A stretch of DNA of 64,000 nucleotides from Enterobacter cloacae (lineage in GTDB: Bacteria > Pseudomonadota > Gammaproteobacteria > Enterobacterales > Enterobacteriaceae): NCBI GenBank assembly GCA_014169315.1, contig AP022133.1, positions 3,100,001 through 3,164,000 on the forward strand, in the 5' to 3' direction. Both the position numbers and the translations under genes were made by a program. Below are positions 8,926-20,518 of this stretch, piece by piece. Under the pieces are notes generated by a model. It had not been told where the DNA came from. It ran no database searches and saw only the letters and a program-made list of their open reading frames with translations. Positions within the stretch are counted from its first letter, which is position 1. Each line of letters starts with the position of its first letter.

Positions 8926-10440
8926 ATGGATACCTGGATTTATCTCTCTCAGGGGTTCGCTGTGGCGATGACCCCGGAAAACCTGGTGATTGCCCTGATC
9001 GGCTGCTTTGTCGGAACGATTGTGGGCCTGTTGCCTGGCCTGGGGCCAATTAACGGCGTCGCGATCCTGCTGCCGCTGGCGTTTGCCCTGCACCTGCCTG
9101 CGGAATCCGCACTGATCCTGCTGGCAACGGTCTACATCGGCTGCGAATACGGTGGCCGCATCTCGTCGATCCTGCTGAACGTGCCAGGCGATGCAGCGGC
9201 CATTATGACCGCGCTGGACGGTTACCCGATGGCGCAACAGGGACGCGGCGGCGTGGCGCTCTCTATTTCTGCCGTCAGCTCGTTCTTCGGGTCGCTTATT
9301 GCCATTGGCGGCATCATTCTGTTCGCCCCTGCGCTGGCCCAGTGGTCACTGGCGTTTGGCCCTGCAGAATATTTTGCACTGATGGTGTTCGCTATTGCCT
9401 GTCTCGGCAGCATGATGGCGCAAAACCCGCTGAAATCGTTTTTATCTGCGCTGATTGGCTTAGGGTTAGCCACCGTCGGAGTGGATGCCAACACCGGGGT
9501 TTATCGTTTTACCTTCGACAGCGTTCACCTGTCCGATGGCGTGCAGTTTATCGTTGTCGTGATTGGTTTGTTCTCGGTCTCGGAAATCTTACTGATGCTG
9601 GAGCATACCAGCAGCGGGCAAACGCTGGTACGTAAAACCGGGCGGATGCTTTTTAATGCCAGAGAGGGAGCGCAGTGCATTGCCACGACGCTGCGCTCGT
9701 CAGTCATTGGCTTCTTCGTTGGTATTTTACCCGGTGCCGGAGCCACCATTGCCAGCGCCATCACCTACATGACCGAGAAAAAGCTCAGCGGCAATAGCGA
9801 CAGCTTCGGCAAAGGGGATATTCGTGGCGTCGCCGCCCCGGAAGCGGCCAATAATGCCTCGGCCTGCGGTTCATTTATTCCGATGTTGACGCTTGGTGTA
9901 CCGGGCTCTGGTACCACAGCGGTGATGATGGGCGCACTGACGCTCTATAACATCACCCCCGGCCCGGCGATGTTTACTGAACAGCCGGATATTGTCTGGG
10001 GTCTGATTGCTGCGTTGCTGATCGCCAACGTGATGTTGCTGGTGATGAACATCCCGCTGATTGGCCTGTTCACCCGCATGTTGACCATTCCGCTGTGGTT
10101 CCTGGTTCCCGCCATCGCAGCCGTTTCTGCCGTCGGGGTATATGCGGTACACAGCACCACGTTCGATCTGGTGCTGATGGTGCTTCTTGGCGTGCTGGGC
10201 TACATCCTGCGCAAGATGCACTTCCCGATGTCACCGCTGATTTTAGGTTTTGTGCTGGGGGAAATGCTGGAACAAAACCTGCGCCGCGCCCTCTCCATCA
10301 GCAACGGCAACCTGTCGATTCTGTGGGACAGTAGCGTGGCGAAAGTGCTGCTGGCGATGGCGATAATGGTGATTGTGGTGCCGCCGGTGTTGCGCCTGTT
10401 GCGCAGACGCCAGCGCAAACCGCAGCCGGAAGGGGGGTGA
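8926..10440 (+). CDS. tctA: Tricarboxylate transporter large membrane subunit TctA
   Basis: 504-residue polytopic membrane protein with roughly 12 transmembrane segments. Family landmarks include [17 protein letters not shown] near the N-terminus and the repeated [14 protein letters not shown] around residue 265, followed by [21 protein letters not shown]. It forms the sodium-coupled translocation channel that receives substrate from TctC. Its stop codon is the base immediately before the end of menE on the other strand, so the two convergent genes abut with no spacer. Confidence 0.94.
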   Translation: MDTWIYLSQGFAVAMTPENLVIALIGCFVGTIVGLLPGLGPINGVAILLPLAFALHLPAESALILLATVYIGCEYGGRISSILLNVPGDAAAIMTALDGYPMAQQGRGGVALSISAVSSFFGSLIAIGGIILFAPALAQWSLAFGPAEYFALMVFAIACLGSMMAQNPLKSFLSALIGLGLATVGVDANTGVYRFTFDSVHLSDGVQFIVVVIGLFSVSEILLMLEHTSSGQTLVRKTGRMLFNAREGAQCIATTLRSSVIGFFVGILPGAGATIASAITYMTEKKLSGNSDSFGKGDIRGVAAPEAANNASACGSFIPMLTLGVPGSGTTAVMMGALTLYNITPGPAMFTEQPDIVWGLIAALLIANVMLLVMNIPLIGLFTRMLTIPLWFLVPAIAAVSAVGVYAVHSTTFDLVLMVLLGVLGYILRKMHFPMSPLILGFVLGEMLEQNLRRALSISNGNLSILWDSSVAKVLLAMAIMVIVVPPVLRLLRRRQRKPQPEGG

Positions 10441-11805
10441 TTACCCCTTCGACTGATCATTCACCCACTGTGTTAACGCCTGGCGGGATATTTTAATCCC
10501 GCCATTTTTTAGCCCGGCCGGTAGTGCCAGCCAGCGCACCGGCTGCTGAAAACGCGCCAGCTTATCCCGAACCCAATCAGGAAACAGCGTAATGTCCGTT
10601 CCCGGTTCACACTCCACCACCGCAACAGGGCGCTGGCCGAATTCAGCGTCGTCCAGCGGGACGATGAACACCTGGTTTATCTGCGGATGGGTGGCAATGA
10701 CACGCTCAAGCGTTTCTGGCTGGATCCCCTCCCCACCGCTGAAAAAGAGATTATCCATACGCCCGAGGATCGTCAGGCGGCCATCGCGCAGTTCACCGCG
10801 ATCGCGGGTGGCAAACCAGCCCTGCGCATTCGTCAGCGGAAGCAACGCCCCATCCCGCCAGTAGCCTGCAGCCATGCTTTGCGCATTAAGCCAGATTTCC
10901 CCTTCCACTACCTGCACATTTCTGCCCGGTAGCGCACAGCCGACATCCGGCTCACCGTCTGCCTCTTTGGCACACACGGTGGAAGCAAACTCCGTCAGAC
11001 CGTAGCCACAGAAAGTACGAATGCCCTGCTCGCGGGCCTTTTGCGTGAGTTCAACGGGGATCGCCGCGCCGCCAAGCAGCACAGCTTTCAGCGCGATACG
11101 CTGGTTCGCATTGAGCAGACGCCAGAGCTGCGTCGGCACCAGCGAGGCGTGAGTACACCCCTGCAGCGCCTGCTCCAGGGGTTGTTTTTCGCGTACGGTT
11201 AACCGCGCACCAGCCTGCAGCCAGCGCCATAAAATGCCCTGACCGGAGACATGAAAAAGCGGCAGTGACAGCAGCCAGTCATCGTTATCACGGTAAGGCA
11301 TCAGCGCCAGAACACCTTTGGCACTGGCAAGGTGTGCTGCACAGGTATGCACCGCCGCCTTAGGCAACCCGGTAGAGCCGGACGTCAGCGTCATGGAGGC
11401 CAACCGCTCCGGCTGCCACGACGCGACATATTCGCCTGGCTGTGCGGCCATCTGCAACGCAGTAAGCCCTTCGTAGATGCCGTCCAGCACCAGCGCAAAG
11501 CGCAGCGTCATCTGCGGCAGCAACACGTCCAGCAACGGACGCGGCAGCTGCGGGTTAACCGGAAGAATACGCGCCCCACACTGGAGCAGTGCCAGCCACG
11601 CGAGCAACGTCTGCGGGTGGTTGTGGGCGAGCAGCATGACACCATCACCTTCCTGCACACCCTGATGGTGAAAACCTGCTGCAAGGCCATCCACGCGATC
11701 GCCCAGCTGTTGCCAGGTGAGCGTCTCTTCGTCCAGGCGCAGCGCCGGTTTCCCTGGGCATTGTGCGCGCCAGTGCCGCCACGGCCAGTCGGTAAAACTC
11801 ACCAC
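10441..11805 (-). CDS. menE: o-Succinylbenzoate--CoA ligase
   Basis: 454-residue acyl-CoA synthetase of the ANL family that activates o-succinylbenzoate with ATP and CoA in menaquinone synthesis. The AMP-binding P-loop is [13 protein letters not shown] (about residues 137-149); FCGYGLTEF and the hinge region [21 protein letters not shown] are also visible. It overlaps menC by 7 bases and is the last gene of menDHBCE. Terminal overlap with neighbours is tight on both sides. Confidence 0.95.
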   Translation of the reverse strand: MVSFTDWPWRHWRAQCPGKPALRLDEETLTWQQLGDRVDGLAAGFHHQGVQEGDGVMLLAHNHPQTLLAWLALLQCGARILPVNPQLPRPLLDVLLPQMTLRFALVLDGIYEGLTALQMAAQPGEYVASWQPERLASMTLTSGSTGLPKAAVHTCAAHLASAKGVLALMPYRDNDDWLLSLPLFHVSGQGILWRWLQAGARLTVREKQPLEQALQGCTHASLVPTQLWRLLNANQRIALKAVLLGGAAIPVELTQKAREQGIRTFCGYGLTEFASTVCAKEADGEPDVGCALPGRNVQVVEGEIWLNAQSMAAGYWRDGALLPLTNAQGWFATRDRGELRDGRLTILGRMDNLFFSGGEGIQPETLERVIATHPQINQVFIVPLDDAEFGQRPVAVVECEPGTDITLFPDWVRDKLARFQQPVRWLALPAGLKNGGIKISRQALTQWVNDQSKG

Positions 11806-12764
11806 AGCGGCTCCAGCGCCTCAACGCCGGGACACGGCAGCGTACTGTCCGGCCACTGGCGGATAAGCTGGGTTTGCATCAGGTTCAGCGTGTCCAGGCC
11901 AGGAAGGGTATCTGGCGTCAGCCAGGCGGCAATGCGCGCCAGCTGTGTCAGCCCAAGGCTGGATTCGATGGACGAACTGATCACCGCCGTCAACCCTAAC
12001 GCATGGGCTGCAGCCACCTGCTCACGCACTTTCGCCAGACTGCCGGTCAGCGTCGGTTTAATGACCACCGCACTGACGCCCGGTTCAGCGACGAACTCGA
12101 AATCAGTCTCACGCAGACTTTCATCCCAGGCGATAGCAATACCCGTTTCACGGGCAAAAGCGCGGGAGTCCTCACGGGTTTTGCACGGTTCTTCCAGAAA
12201 CGCAATACGGTTGCGGTATGCAGGATTGACGTATTTGGCGAACTGTTGCGCCTTGAGCGGCGTCCAGGCGCGGTTGGCATCCAGACGCAGGTGCAGGTCA
12301 GGGATCGCTTCCAGCAGCAGGTTCGCCACCATGCCGTCACGCACCGCCTCGTAGAGGCCGACTTTGATTTTCGCCACTTTCTCACCTGGCATGGCGGAAA
12401 GCAGCGCGAACAGCTCATCCGGATCGCCGGTACAGAGCGGTGCGGCACGGTAATTCGCCTTTTCAGGCAAACTACCGTCAAGCTCCGCCAGTGCGCAGCT
12501 GATGCCAAAAGCTACAGAAGGCACATCTGGCAGCGCTGGGTTAGCCCCTTCGCGCCATTCGCTCACCCACGCCATCAGTTCGGCCTGAGCCTCCTCCAGT
12601 GTCTCCAGGCTAAAGCCCGGCAGGGGCGAGATCTCCCCCCACCCTTCCTGCCCATCCTGCTGCAGGTGGATAAACACACCGTCACGGGTTTTTAACCGCC
12701 GTTCACGCAGCACCACGCCCGCGTCCATCGGTATCTGCCAGCGGTAAACCTGCGCGCGACGCAT
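11799..12764 (-). CDS. menC: o-Succinylbenzoate synthase
   Basis: 321-residue member of the enolase superfamily that dehydrates SHCHC to o-succinylbenzoate. The catalytic set is present: the KxK motif at Lys132/Lys134 (AKIKVG), metal ligands Asp162 (RLDANRAW), Glu191 (LEEPC) and Asp214 (WDES), and Lys236 (VIKPTL). Each is one residue later than the E. coli numbering. Start and stop overlap its neighbours: TAATG joins the menB stop to the menC start. Confidence 0.96.
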   Translation of the reverse strand: MRRAQVYRWQIPMDAGVVLRERRLKTRDGVFIHLQQDGQEGWGEISPLPGFSLETLEEAQAELMAWVSEWREGANPALPDVPSVAFGISCALAELDGSLPEKANYRAAPLCTGDPDELFALLSAMPGEKVAKIKVGLYEAVRDGMVANLLLEAIPDLHLRLDANRAWTPLKAQQFAKYVNPAYRNRIAFLEEPCKTREDSRAFARETGIAIAWDESLRETDFEFVAEPGVSAVVIKPTLTGSLAKVREQVAAAHALGLTAVISSSIESSLGLTQLARIAAWLTPDTLPGLDTLNLMQTQLIRQWPDSTLPCPGVEALEPLW

Positions 12765-13621
12765 TACGGGTTCCGTTTGTATTTGCTGAAGTCCGGCTGG
12801 CGTTTTTCGTTAAACGCGTTGCGTCCTTCCTGACCCTCTTCGGTCATGTAGAACAGCATGGTGGCATTACCCGCCAGCTCCTGCAGACCCGCCTGACCAT
12901 CGCAGTCGGCGTTCAGGGCGGCCTTCAGGCAACGCAATGCCATTGGGCTGTTTTGCAGCATCTCACGACACCAGCGCACGGTCTCTTTTTCGAGGTCGGC
13001 AATCGGTACCACGGTGTTAACCAGGCCCATGTCCAGCGCTTCCTGGGCGTTGTACTGACGGCACAGGAACCAGATTTCACGGGCTTTTTTCTGCCCGACA
13101 ATGCGCGCCATATAAGAGGCACCCCAACCGCCGTCGAAGGAACCCACTTTCGGGCCGGTCTGGCCGAAGATAGCGTTTTCTGCGGCAATGGTCAGGTCAC
13201 ACATCATATGCAGCACGTGGCCGCCACCAATGGAGTAGCCAGCCACCATCGCCACAACTGGTTTTGGACAGGTGCGGATCTGGCGCTGGAAATCGAGCAC
13301 GTTCAGGTGATGCGTACCCGCGTCATCCTGATATCCGCCGTAGTCGCCGCGTACTTTCTGATCGCCACCGGAGCAGAACGCTTTGTCACCTTCACCGGTC
13401 AGAACGATCACGCCAATGTTGTCGTCGTAGCGCGCATCTGCCAGCGCCTGAATCATCTCTTTTACGGTCAACGGGCGAAACGCGTTACGCACCTGCGGAC
13501 GGTTGATGGTGATTTTGGCAATGCCGTCCGCTGATTTATGGTAACGAATGTCGGTGTAGCCTTCAGAGCAGTCTTGCCATTCAACCGGTGCATACAGCAT
13601 TTGTTCATCAGGATAGATCAT
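12764..13621 (-). CDS. menB: 1,4-Dihydroxy-2-naphthoyl-CoA synthase
   Basis: 285-residue crotonase-fold enzyme that closes the naphthoquinone ring from o-succinylbenzoyl-CoA. Visible motifs are SGGDQK (residues 84-89), the oxyanion-hole segment [12 protein letters not shown] (128-139) and [14 protein letters not shown] (154-167). The length equals that of the E. coli enzyme. It overlaps menH by 4 bases (ATGA) and menC by one base, so translation is coupled through the cluster. Confidence 0.97.
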   Translation of the reverse strand: MIYPDEQMLYAPVEWQDCSEGYTDIRYHKSADGIAKITINRPQVRNAFRPLTVKEMIQALADARYDDNIGVIVLTGEGDKAFCSGGDQKVRGDYGGYQDDAGTHHLNVLDFQRQIRTCPKPVVAMVAGYSIGGGHVLHMMCDLTIAAENAIFGQTGPKVGSFDGGWGASYMARIVGQKKAREIWFLCRQYNAQEALDMGLVNTVVPIADLEKETVRWCREMLQNSPMALRCLKAALNADCDGQAGLQELAGNATMLFYMTEEGQEGRNAFNEKRQPDFSKYKRNP

Positions 13622-14394
13622 AGAGTGTCCTTTATTCGAAGACGCAGTATCTGAGCCAGACTCGCGGCAACTGCCCCCGGATTTTCCCGGTGGGCGTTGT
13701 GTCCGGCATGAGGGATCACATGGCGCATGGCGTTCAGTTCCGCAGCAATGGCCGCGAACTTTTCATCACGTTCACCATATAAATAGTAAAAAGGGAAATC
13801 GCGCGTGCTCAGCGCCGCACGTAAATCTGGCTGCACGGCCAGTGAGGTAGCCTCAAGCATCATCGCCAGCATCGTGCCGCTGTTCTGGCTGCGCAGGGTA
13901 ACAAGCGCCCTGCGCTGCATGTCCGTCAGGGAAGCAAACACGGACTGTTGATACCAGTCGGTGAAGACGTTACCCAGCGCTTCAGTGCGAAAACGCGTTG
14001 CCCAGTGCCGATCGGAGCCGAGCCGCATACGTCGCGCATCGGCATCCTGCAGGCCTGGATGTCCGCCTTCCACCGCCACCCCGCACAGCCCAGCTGGCTG
14101 CTGACAGGCATGGAACATCGCAATGCGGCCACCGAGGGAGTACCCCACCAGCCAGTAGTTAAGTATGTTGTAACTAAGCAGGGTTCGGGTGAGTACATTG
14201 CTCATCGCGTCGAACCCCGTCACAGCAATACCGGCAGAGCCACCGTGTCCAGGCAGATCGAGGTATAACCGGGGATAATCGCTGAGCGTCTCCCCGACGG
14301 TCTGCCATTCACGACAATCCCCGGAAAAACCGTGCAAAAAGACCAGCCAGGGGTAGCCTGGCTTTCCGGGCTGTTGCACTCCAGAGAGGATCAC
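13618..14394 (-). CDS. menH: SHCHC synthase
   Basis: 258-residue alpha/beta-hydrolase that eliminates pyruvate from SEPHCHC in menaquinone synthesis. The nucleophile elbow is GYSLGGR with Ser86; the acid is in YGERDEKF and the histidine in [11 protein letters not shown], completing the triad. FLHGFSGD near the N-terminus forms the oxyanion region. It overlaps both menB and menD by 4 bases. Confidence 0.95.
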   Translation of the reverse strand: MILSGVQQPGKPGYPWLVFLHGFSGDCREWQTVGETLSDYPRLYLDLPGHGGSAGIAVTGFDAMSNVLTRTLLSYNILNYWLVGYSLGGRIAMFHACQQPAGLCGVAVEGGHPGLQDADARRMRLGSDRHWATRFRTEALGNVFTDWYQQSVFASLTDMQRRALVTLRSQNSGTMLAMMLEATSLAVQPDLRAALSTRDFPFYYLYGERDEKFAAIAAELNAMRHVIPHAGHNAHRENPGAVAASLAQILRLRIKDTL

Positions 14395-16061
14395 AGATGG
14401 CTTACCTGTGCCAGCAGGGTTTGCAACCGTTGTGCGCCGTCTGAATCGTTCACCACCAGCTCAATGAGTGTTGCCCCCGGCTGTCGCCAGGCGGTGCTCA
14501 GTGCAGCATCCAGCGCTTCCCAGTTTTCCGGGCGATGGTATTTCAGGCTGAACATCGCTGCAGCATGTTCGAACTGCACGTTCTGCGGCATCAGGTAGAA
14601 GCGCTCACGTTCGCTCTGCGGCGTTGGCAACAGGGAGAAAATCTGCCCACCATTGTTGTTGACCACTATCAGCACAAACGGTGCCGAGACCTGACGCAGC
14701 AACGCCAGCGCATTAAGGTCATACAGCGCGGAGAGATCGCCCACGACAGCCAGCGTCGATTTCGCACTGGCGCGCTGCACACCTGCCGCCGTAGAGATCA
14801 GCCCGTCAATGCCGCTGGCACCACGGTTGCTGTAAACCGGATAACCCGCAGGCAGCTTCGAGAACGCATCAATCAGACGCACCACCAGACTATTGCCGAC
14901 AAACAGCTGCCCTTGCTCTGGCAGATACTGACGAATTCGGTGCGCCAGCTCTGCTTCACCAAAACCTTCGCACTGCGCTTTGGTGAGCTCCCACGCCTGA
15001 CGTGAAAGTTCCGGGACGTCAACCGCCCAGGGTTTGCGTTTTTCAGCCGGATGCAGGGCAAGCCAGGCATCAATCTCGCTGACCAGACGGCGACCGCGGT
15101 GGTGCGCCGGATCGAGCCGCCCTTCCAGCGGATCGACCAGCCAGTACTCCTCCGGCTCGCAGGCCGCCTGCCACTGGAGTAACCGCTTACCGGTCAGACT
15201 CGCCCCCAGTTGAACCACAATCTGTGCCTGTGAAAGCTCTGTCACCGCTTTTATGTTACCCAACCAGAGGTCGGCGCAGGGCAGAGGTTGACCCGTCTGG
15301 GAAAGGACGTCGCCAATCAGTGGCCAGCCGAGGGTTTGCGCCCATTCCGCAACCAGCTTGCCTTCTGCAGCACTCATACGCCCGGCAATAATCACGCCGC
15401 GCTTTTGTCGCCAGAAGAACCAGTCGCGTTGTTTTGCACTTTCCAGATGCGTCTGTTCGCGCAGCCACGGTTTTTCGTCGTGCCACCAGTCACCGAGGGC
15501 GTGCTGCCAGTCAAGACCTGTGTCGTCCATTTCGCCGTACAGCGGCTCGGCAAACGGACAGTTGATATGCAGTGCACCGCTGCGCAATGTCTCCATTGCG
15601 TGATCGAGCGTCGACACCAGCCAGCGTGCCGGAATGTCCTGAGTCGGGCGAGGTAACGACACCGTCTGTGAGGGGTGCGAGGCAAAGATGCCCGGCTGAC
15701 GAATGGCCTGATTGGCACCACAGTCGATAAGCTCTGGTGGGCGGTCAGCCGTCAGTACGATCAGTTTTTCACCGGTTAACCCGGCTTCAATAATTGCCGG
15801 ATAGAGGTTCGCAACCGCCGTGCCGGAGGTGACAATCACCGCCACCGGTTCTTTACTGACTTTCGCCAGGCCTAACGCCAGATGGCCCAGGCCGCGTTCA
15901 TCAAAATGGGTGTGGTGAATAAATGCCCGGTTTTCAGCCGCCGCCAGCGTCAGCGGTGTGGAGCGAGAGCCCGGTGCAATACACACGTGCCTGACGCCAC
16001 GGCGAGTCAGGGCTTCAAGGATCACCGTCGCCCAGCGTCGGTTAAAAGAACTTACTGACAT
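14391..16061 (-). CDS. menD: SEPHCHC synthase
   Basis: 556-residue thiamine-diphosphate enzyme that adds the succinic semialdehyde unit from 2-oxoglutarate to isochorismate, the first committed step of menaquinone synthesis. The N-terminal pyrimidine domain has [14 protein letters not shown] and [15 protein letters not shown]; the C-terminal domain has the cofactor-binding [12 protein letters not shown] region. The start was set at [10 protein letters not shown] to match E. coli; the frame remains open six codons upstream. An 88-bp gap separates it from menF. Confidence 0.95.
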   Translation of the reverse strand: MSVSSFNRRWATVILEALTRRGVRHVCIAPGSRSTPLTLAAAENRAFIHHTHFDERGLGHLALGLAKVSKEPVAVIVTSGTAVANLYPAIIEAGLTGEKLIVLTADRPPELIDCGANQAIRQPGIFASHPSQTVSLPRPTQDIPARWLVSTLDHAMETLRSGALHINCPFAEPLYGEMDDTGLDWQHALGDWWHDEKPWLREQTHLESAKQRDWFFWRQKRGVIIAGRMSAAEGKLVAEWAQTLGWPLIGDVLSQTGQPLPCADLWLGNIKAVTELSQAQIVVQLGASLTGKRLLQWQAACEPEEYWLVDPLEGRLDPAHHRGRRLVSEIDAWLALHPAEKRKPWAVDVPELSRQAWELTKAQCEGFGEAELAHRIRQYLPEQGQLFVGNSLVVRLIDAFSKLPAGYPVYSNRGASGIDGLISTAAGVQRASAKSTLAVVGDLSALYDLNALALLRQVSAPFVLIVVNNNGGQIFSLLPTPQSERERFYLMPQNVQFEHAAAMFSLKYHRPENWEALDAALSTAWRQPGATLIELVVNDSDGAQRLQTLLAQVSHL

Positions 16062-16149
16062 GAGATTGTCCGGTATCAAGAATGCGACACAGTATAAATA
16101 ATAGAAAAATTTGGAATTTTGATATGAATCGGGAATGCACGAATCAGTA

Positions 16150-17445
16150 TTAATCCCTAAGGAGCAGAGAACGCAGCCCAGCGGCTTTGTTTTCTATCTC
16201 CTGCCACTCTTGTTCCGGGTCAGACCCGCTGACAATTCCCGCCCCGGCGTAGAGCCGCAGCGCAGCATCGCGGACGCGCGCAGAGCGTAATGCCACGCAG
16301 AACTCACTTTGGTCGGGCGATAAATACCCGGCAGATCCGGCGTACCACTCGCGGTCGAAGGGTTCAACGCGATGAATAAACTCACGCGCCGCCTGGCGCG
16401 GCAGCCCGGCGACGGCAGCCGTTGGCTGCAGAACATGCAGACATTGTTCATCATCCGCATGTTTTAGCTCAGTCCAGATGCAGCGACGCAAATGCTGCAC
16501 CTTACGCAGCCGCACAACCTGAGCTGGCAACACCTCCAGCGTATGGGTATGGTGTTGTAATCGCTCGCAGATATCCTCCACGACCAGCATATTTTCACGC
16601 TGATTTTTGTCGTCTTTCATCAGCCATTCGCCCAGACGCTGCGCCTGTTTATCATCGCTATGGCTGCTCACTGTTCCCGCCAGAGCCTCGGTACGCAATA
16701 ACGTACCGCGACGCCGCCACAGTCGTTCGGGCGTGGAGCCGAGAAAAGCGTTACCGGCATCGAATACCATGCAGAAATGGTAGCAGTTTAAATTCAGGGC
16801 GCGACTCGCCGCCATCAATGCGACAGCGTTAACCGGCTGATTGAACTGCAAATCGGTTGCCCTGGCGAGCACCACCTTTTCAAAATCGCCGCGGGCGATG
16901 GTCTCTGTTGCCTGGCGGATAAGACGTAACCATTCTGATTTTTGCGGCTGATGCGTTTCCTGCATAACCTGAACCGACAGCGGGCGAATCGGTCTGGCAT
17001 CACGGAGCTGTTGTAAAAAGTCCAGCGCGGCGCGGGCATCGCCCTGGAGCGAGCTGTCGCTCCACAGCTGAAGGCGTAAGGTGGCAACCCCGGCAAAACG
17101 CCGCCAGAGCAGACGCGGTAAAAACAGACTGCCCTGCTCCGGGTTAAAGGCGTTAAGGCCGCAGATTCGGGTGTCATGTGCCGCATTGTGCGTGTGTAAA
17201 AACCGCGAAGCAGAGGCCAGGGATGAAAAATGGGTGACGGCACCGAGTGCGGCCAGTTCCTCATCACCGTTACGCTGCTGCCAGTAAAACTGAGGGTAAC
17301 AGGACTGAACGCCTAACCAGGCCAGAGGGTCAAACGCGTCGTTTAACGGGAAAGAGACGTCGAAATGGCATAAACCCGCTGTAGCAGGTAACGCATGCGC
17401 AAGCTGACTGCGCAGACGTTCCAGCGCGATGGAAATCGAATGCAC
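16150..17445 (-). CDS. menF: Isochorismate synthase MenF
   Basis: 431-residue chorismate-utilising enzyme that isomerises chorismate to isochorismate for menaquinone synthesis. Hallmarks are [53 protein letters not shown] and the C-terminal [23 protein letters not shown] segment. It is preceded by an AGGGAGAGG ribosome site. It heads the men cluster in the same direction as menD; the N-terminal third is the most divergent from E. coli, as usual in this family. Confidence 0.94.
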   Translation of the reverse strand: MHSISIALERLRSQLAHALPATAGLCHFDVSFPLNDAFDPLAWLGVQSCYPQFYWQQRNGDEELAALGAVTHFSSLASASRFLHTHNAAHDTRICGLNAFNPEQGSLFLPRLLWRRFAGVATLRLQLWSDSSLQGDARAALDFLQQLRDARPIRPLSVQVMQETHQPQKSEWLRLIRQATETIARGDFEKVVLARATDLQFNQPVNAVALMAASRALNLNCYHFCMVFDAGNAFLGSTPERLWRRRGTLLRTEALAGTVSSHSDDKQAQRLGEWLMKDDKNQRENMLVVEDICERLQHHTHTLEVLPAQVVRLRKVQHLRRCIWTELKHADDEQCLHVLQPTAAVAGLPRQAAREFIHRVEPFDREWYAGSAGYLSPDQSEFCVALRSARVRDAALRLYAGAGIVSGSDPEQEWQEIENKAAGLRSLLLRD

Positions 17446-17543
17446 GCGAACCTCTCCCTGTTAAAACCTCATATTATACGGGGTACTGACCATAAATAGC
17501 AGTACCCATGTATAGGGAGCGGTTAACGGTTTGCATCAACACA

Positions 17544-17849
17544 TTAGCGGCGAGCTAAAAGCAACCCAAGCACCAGCCCAACGGCTGCACCAACGCCAAT
17601 ACTATGCCAGGGGTTTTCATGTACGTAGTCATCGGTACGGTAAACCGCACGTTTTGCACGGTAGTAATAGGTATCAGATGCCTGGCTGACGCGTGATTTC
17701 ACCTCATGCAGTGCCTTTTCGGCGCGCTCTTTTAGCTCGATATACTTCTGGTCGGCCGGATCGCCCGACGAACGCAACACCTCTTCCAGGGTTTCGCTCA
17801 GCAAGGCGAGGTCATCATCGATACGGGTATCCCAGGATTGAAATGACAT
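17544..17849 (-). CDS. elaB: Tail-anchored inner-membrane protein ElaB
   Basis: 101-residue DUF883-family protein. The first 75 residues are charged and helical (LSETLEEVLRSSGD, ELKERAEKALHEVK), followed by a single C-terminal anchor GIGVGAAVGLVLGLLLARR. E. coli ElaB is a stationary-phase tail-anchored membrane protein reported to associate with ribosomes. The start chosen (MSFQSWDTRI) follows a GGAG ribosome site; a frame opening 4 codons earlier lacks one. Confidence 0.9.
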   Translation of the reverse strand: MSFQSWDTRIDDDLALLSETLEEVLRSSGDPADQKYIELKERAEKALHEVKSRVSQASDTYYYRAKRAVYRTDDYVHENPWHSIGVGAAVGLVLGLLLARR

Positions 17850-17902
17850 ATTTTTCTCCATGTTAGTACACCAGTCCGCTAACTATAGCCAACCACACAT
17901 CA

Positions 17903-18364
17903 TTACGCCTGCTTCATCTCCCGCGCCATTCCGATGTGTGGAATGCCATCTTCGTCATACACGTCCGTCACAGGAGTAAACCCGAAGTGACCATAGAAGG
18001 GCTGTAGGTGCGCCTGCGCCCCCAGATATAACGCCTTGTCCGGCCACTGTTTTTGGCAGGCATCCAGGGTTTTCTCCATCAGCTGATAACCCAGTTTTTC
18101 ACCCCGTGCGTGGCCGCTGATGATGACGCGGCCAATGACGACAGGCTCAAAATCGTCCTCACTTTTCAGGATCCTCGCATACGCGACCAGTTCGTTATCC
18201 CGCCAGCCGAGGATATGGCGGTTTTCCCCGAGCAGGTCATCACCATCGATGTCCTGGTACGGACAGGTTTGCTCGACAACAAACACTTCGCAACGCAGTT
18301 TGAGCAGCGCATAAAGGGAATGAATAGTCAGTTCACTATGGTGTAAATCTTGCCACTGGATCAT
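17903..18364 (-). CDS. elaA: GNAT acetyltransferase ElaA
   Basis: 153-residue GNAT-fold N-acetyltransferase of unknown substrate. Visible features are [21 protein letters not shown] near the N-terminus and the acetyl-CoA loop region [19 protein letters not shown]. The start MIQWQDL follows AAGGAGA by eight bases and gives the E. coli length; nine extra in-frame codons upstream are unlikely to be translated. Confidence 0.9.
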   Translation of the reverse strand: MIQWQDLHHSELTIHSLYALLKLRCEVFVVEQTCPYQDIDGDDLLGENRHILGWRDNELVAYARILKSEDDFEPVVIGRVIISGHARGEKLGYQLMEKTLDACQKQWPDKALYLGAQAHLQPFYGHFGFTPVTDVYDEDGIPHIGMAREMKQA

Positions 18365-18435
18365 GTCTGTCTCCTTCCTGGGTTTCCTCACGTTATACTA
18401 GACCCCTCCCCATTCGGCAAAGGGCTGATTGCGTT

Positions 18436-19353
18436 ATGGAACTGATTTTTCTGGGTACGTCTGCTGGCGTGCCAACCCGCTCACGGAATGTGACCGCGAT
18501 CCTGCTGGATTTGCAGCACCCAACCCGTGGCGGGTTGTGGCTATTTGACTGCGGCGAAGGAACACAGCATCAGCTGTTACGCACCACTTACCACCCGGGT
18601 AAGCTGGATAAAATCTTTATCACCCATCTGCATGGCGATCACCTGTTCGGCCTGCCTGGCCTGCTGTGCAGCCGCTCGATGGCCGGGAACCCCAACCCCC
18701 TGACCATTTACGGGCCTGCGGGTATTCGTGAATTTGTTGACACCACGCTGCGCCTGAGCGGTTCGTGGACAGATTATCCGCTGGAAGTGGTTGAGATTGC
18801 CGAAGGCTGGGTCTATGACGATGGGTTTTATAAAATCGCTGTCCAGCCGCTTAACCACCCGGTGGAGTGCTACGGCTACCGCATAGAGGAATATGACAAA
18901 CCAGGTACGCTTAACGCTGCCGCGCTCATGGCCGATGGCGTTAAGCCCGGACCGCTGTTCCAGCGTCTGAAGCTGGGCGATACCGTCACGCTGGAAGACG
19001 GACGAAGGGTAAACGGGCGGGATTACCTTTCCGCGCCACAGCCGGGTAAGAAACTGGCGATTTTCGGCGACACAGCACCTTGCCCATCCGCCCTCCATCT
19101 GGCCCGGGGAGTGGATGTGATGGTGCATGAAGCCACGCTGGAAACGGCGATGGAAGAGAAAGCTAACGGTCGCGGTCATAGCTCAACGCGTCAGGCCGCA
19201 CAGCTTGCCCGTGCAGCGGACGTCGGGAAATTGATCGTCACCCACGTCAGCTCGCGCTATGACGCCCGGGGCTGTGAAAGCCTGCTGGCGGAATGCCGGG
19301 AGCTGTTCTCAGAATGTGAGCTGGCCGAAGATTTCGCTCAGGTCAGCGTTTAG
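18436..19353 (+). CDS. rbn: Ribonuclease BN / RNase Z
   Basis: 305-residue metallo-beta-lactamase-fold nuclease (ElaC) acting on tRNA 3' ends. The zinc-binding [10 protein letters not shown] motif places ligands at His64, His66, Asp68 and His69; later ligands lie in FGDTAPC (Asp) and VTHVSSRYD (His). The length matches E. coli RNase BN. It is divergent from elaA and followed by cheV. Confidence 0.96.
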   Translation: MELIFLGTSAGVPTRSRNVTAILLDLQHPTRGGLWLFDCGEGTQHQLLRTTYHPGKLDKIFITHLHGDHLFGLPGLLCSRSMAGNPNPLTIYGPAGIREFVDTTLRLSGSWTDYPLEVVEIAEGWVYDDGFYKIAVQPLNHPVECYGYRIEEYDKPGTLNAAALMADGVKPGPLFQRLKLGDTVTLEDGRRVNGRDYLSAPQPGKKLAIFGDTAPCPSALHLARGVDVMVHEATLETAMEEKANGRGHSSTRQAAQLARAADVGKLIVTHVSSRYDARGCESLLAECRELFSECELAEDFAQVSV

Positions 19354-19417
19354 TCCTTCATTTTTTCCTCAGGATGCCGATAACGATTAAAAGGCCAGCA
19401 TTTCACTTGAGGGTAGA

Positions 19418-20422
19418 ATGGATAATTTCCAGAAAGATATTGATGACAGGGCGAATCTCACCCTGTCGAACCGTTTTGAACTGTTGCTGTTTCGCCTCGG
19501 CACCTCTCTGAACGAAAACAAATCCGAACTGTTTGGCATTAACGTCTTTAAGCTGCGAGAAATTGTGCCAATGCCGGAGTTCACAAAACCCGCTGGCATG
19601 AAGTCACCGCTGATGGGGATGGTCAATATTCGCGATCAAGTGATCCCGGTAATTGACCTGGCCGCTGTCGCCGGTTGCAAGCCAACAACCGGACTGAACA
19701 TTCTGCTGATCACGGAATATGCCCGCAGCGTACAGGCGTTTGCCGTGGAGTCTGTCGAAAATATTATGCGTCTGGACTGGAAGCAGGTTCACGCCGCAGA
19801 AACCGCCGTCAGCGGACGTTACATCACCAGTATTGCCTGCCTGGACGAAAAGACTGATACCAACGATCTGGCAATGGTGCTGGACGTTGAGCAGATCCTG
19901 TATGACATCACGCCGGCCAATCACGATTTGCACGCCACCAATCTGAAGACCACCAAATTCAACATTAAGCCAGGTGCCGTCGCGATTGTCGCGGAAGATT
20001 CCAAAGTGGCGCGCTCGATGCTGGAAAAAGGTCTGGAAGCGATGGAAATCCCGGCGCAACTGCATATCACCGGTAAAGACGCGTGGGAAAAAATCGGTGT
20101 CCTGGCGGCACAGGCTCAGGCAGAAGGTGTGCCAATCACCGATAAAATCGCCCTGGTACTGACCGACCTCGAAATGCCGGAGATGGACGGTTTTACGCTG
20201 ACGCGCAAAATCAAAACTGACCCGGTACTGAAAGATATTCCGGTGGTGATCCACTCTTCTCTGTCTGGCAACGCCAACGAAGACCATATTCGTAAGGTGA
20301 AGGCCGACGGTTACGTAGCGAAGTTTGAGCTGAACGAGCTGTCATCGGTGATTGAGGAAGTGCTGGACCGTTCGATGAAGAAGATTGACGGGCCGCTGAT
20401 TAGCAGGAAGCAGCTGGCTTAA
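19418..20422 (+). CDS. cheV: Chemotaxis coupling protein CheV
   Basis: 334-residue chemotaxis protein with an N-terminal CheW-like coupling domain (about residues 15-165, with NVFKLREI and GMVNIRDQVIPVIDL) and a C-terminal receiver domain (about 187-320). The receiver has ED at 193-194 and phospho-acceptor Asp250 (VLTDLEMPEMDG). CheV couples chemoreceptors to CheA and adapts the signal. A GAGGG ribosome site precedes the ATG. E. coli K-12 lacks cheV; Salmonella has a homologue beside nuo. It is followed by a palindromic repeat and a strong bidirectional terminator. Confidence 0.93.
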   Translation: MDNFQKDIDDRANLTLSNRFELLLFRLGTSLNENKSELFGINVFKLREIVPMPEFTKPAGMKSPLMGMVNIRDQVIPVIDLAAVAGCKPTTGLNILLITEYARSVQAFAVESVENIMRLDWKQVHAAETAVSGRYITSIACLDEKTDTNDLAMVLDVEQILYDITPANHDLHATNLKTTKFNIKPGAVAIVAEDSKVARSMLEKGLEAMEIPAQLHITGKDAWEKIGVLAAQAQAEGVPITDKIALVLTDLEMPEMDGFTLTRKIKTDPVLKDIPVVIHSSLSGNANEDHIRKVKADGYVAKFELNELSSVIEEVLDRSMKKIDGPLISRKQLA

Positions 20423-20439
20423 GTTCGTGCGGGCTGGTG

Positions 20440-20478
20440 CCCTCCCCCCGGCCCTCTCCCACAGGGAGAGGGCGAAAA
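20440..20478. repeat. REP-like palindromic repeat, copy 1
   Basis: GCCCTCTCCC-aca-GGGAGAGGGC forms a perfect 10-bp stem at 20451-20473, preceded by a TGCCCTCCCC tract and followed by GAAAAG. The same core occurs twice more at 58578-58598 and 58618-58638, so it is a dispersed repeat and not a gene-specific site. Confidence 0.75.
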
Positions 20479-20482
20479 GCAT

Positions 20483-20509
20483 AAAAAAACCCGCCGAGGC
20501 GGGTTTTTT
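20483..20509. terminator. Bidirectional terminator between cheV and nuoN
   Basis: AAAAAAACCCGCC-gag-GGCGGGTTTTTT: a GC stem flanked by an A-run and a T-run, so it can act on both strands. It sits between the convergent 3' ends of cheV and the nuo operon. Confidence 0.9.
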
Positions 20510-20518
20510 GCTTTCGCC

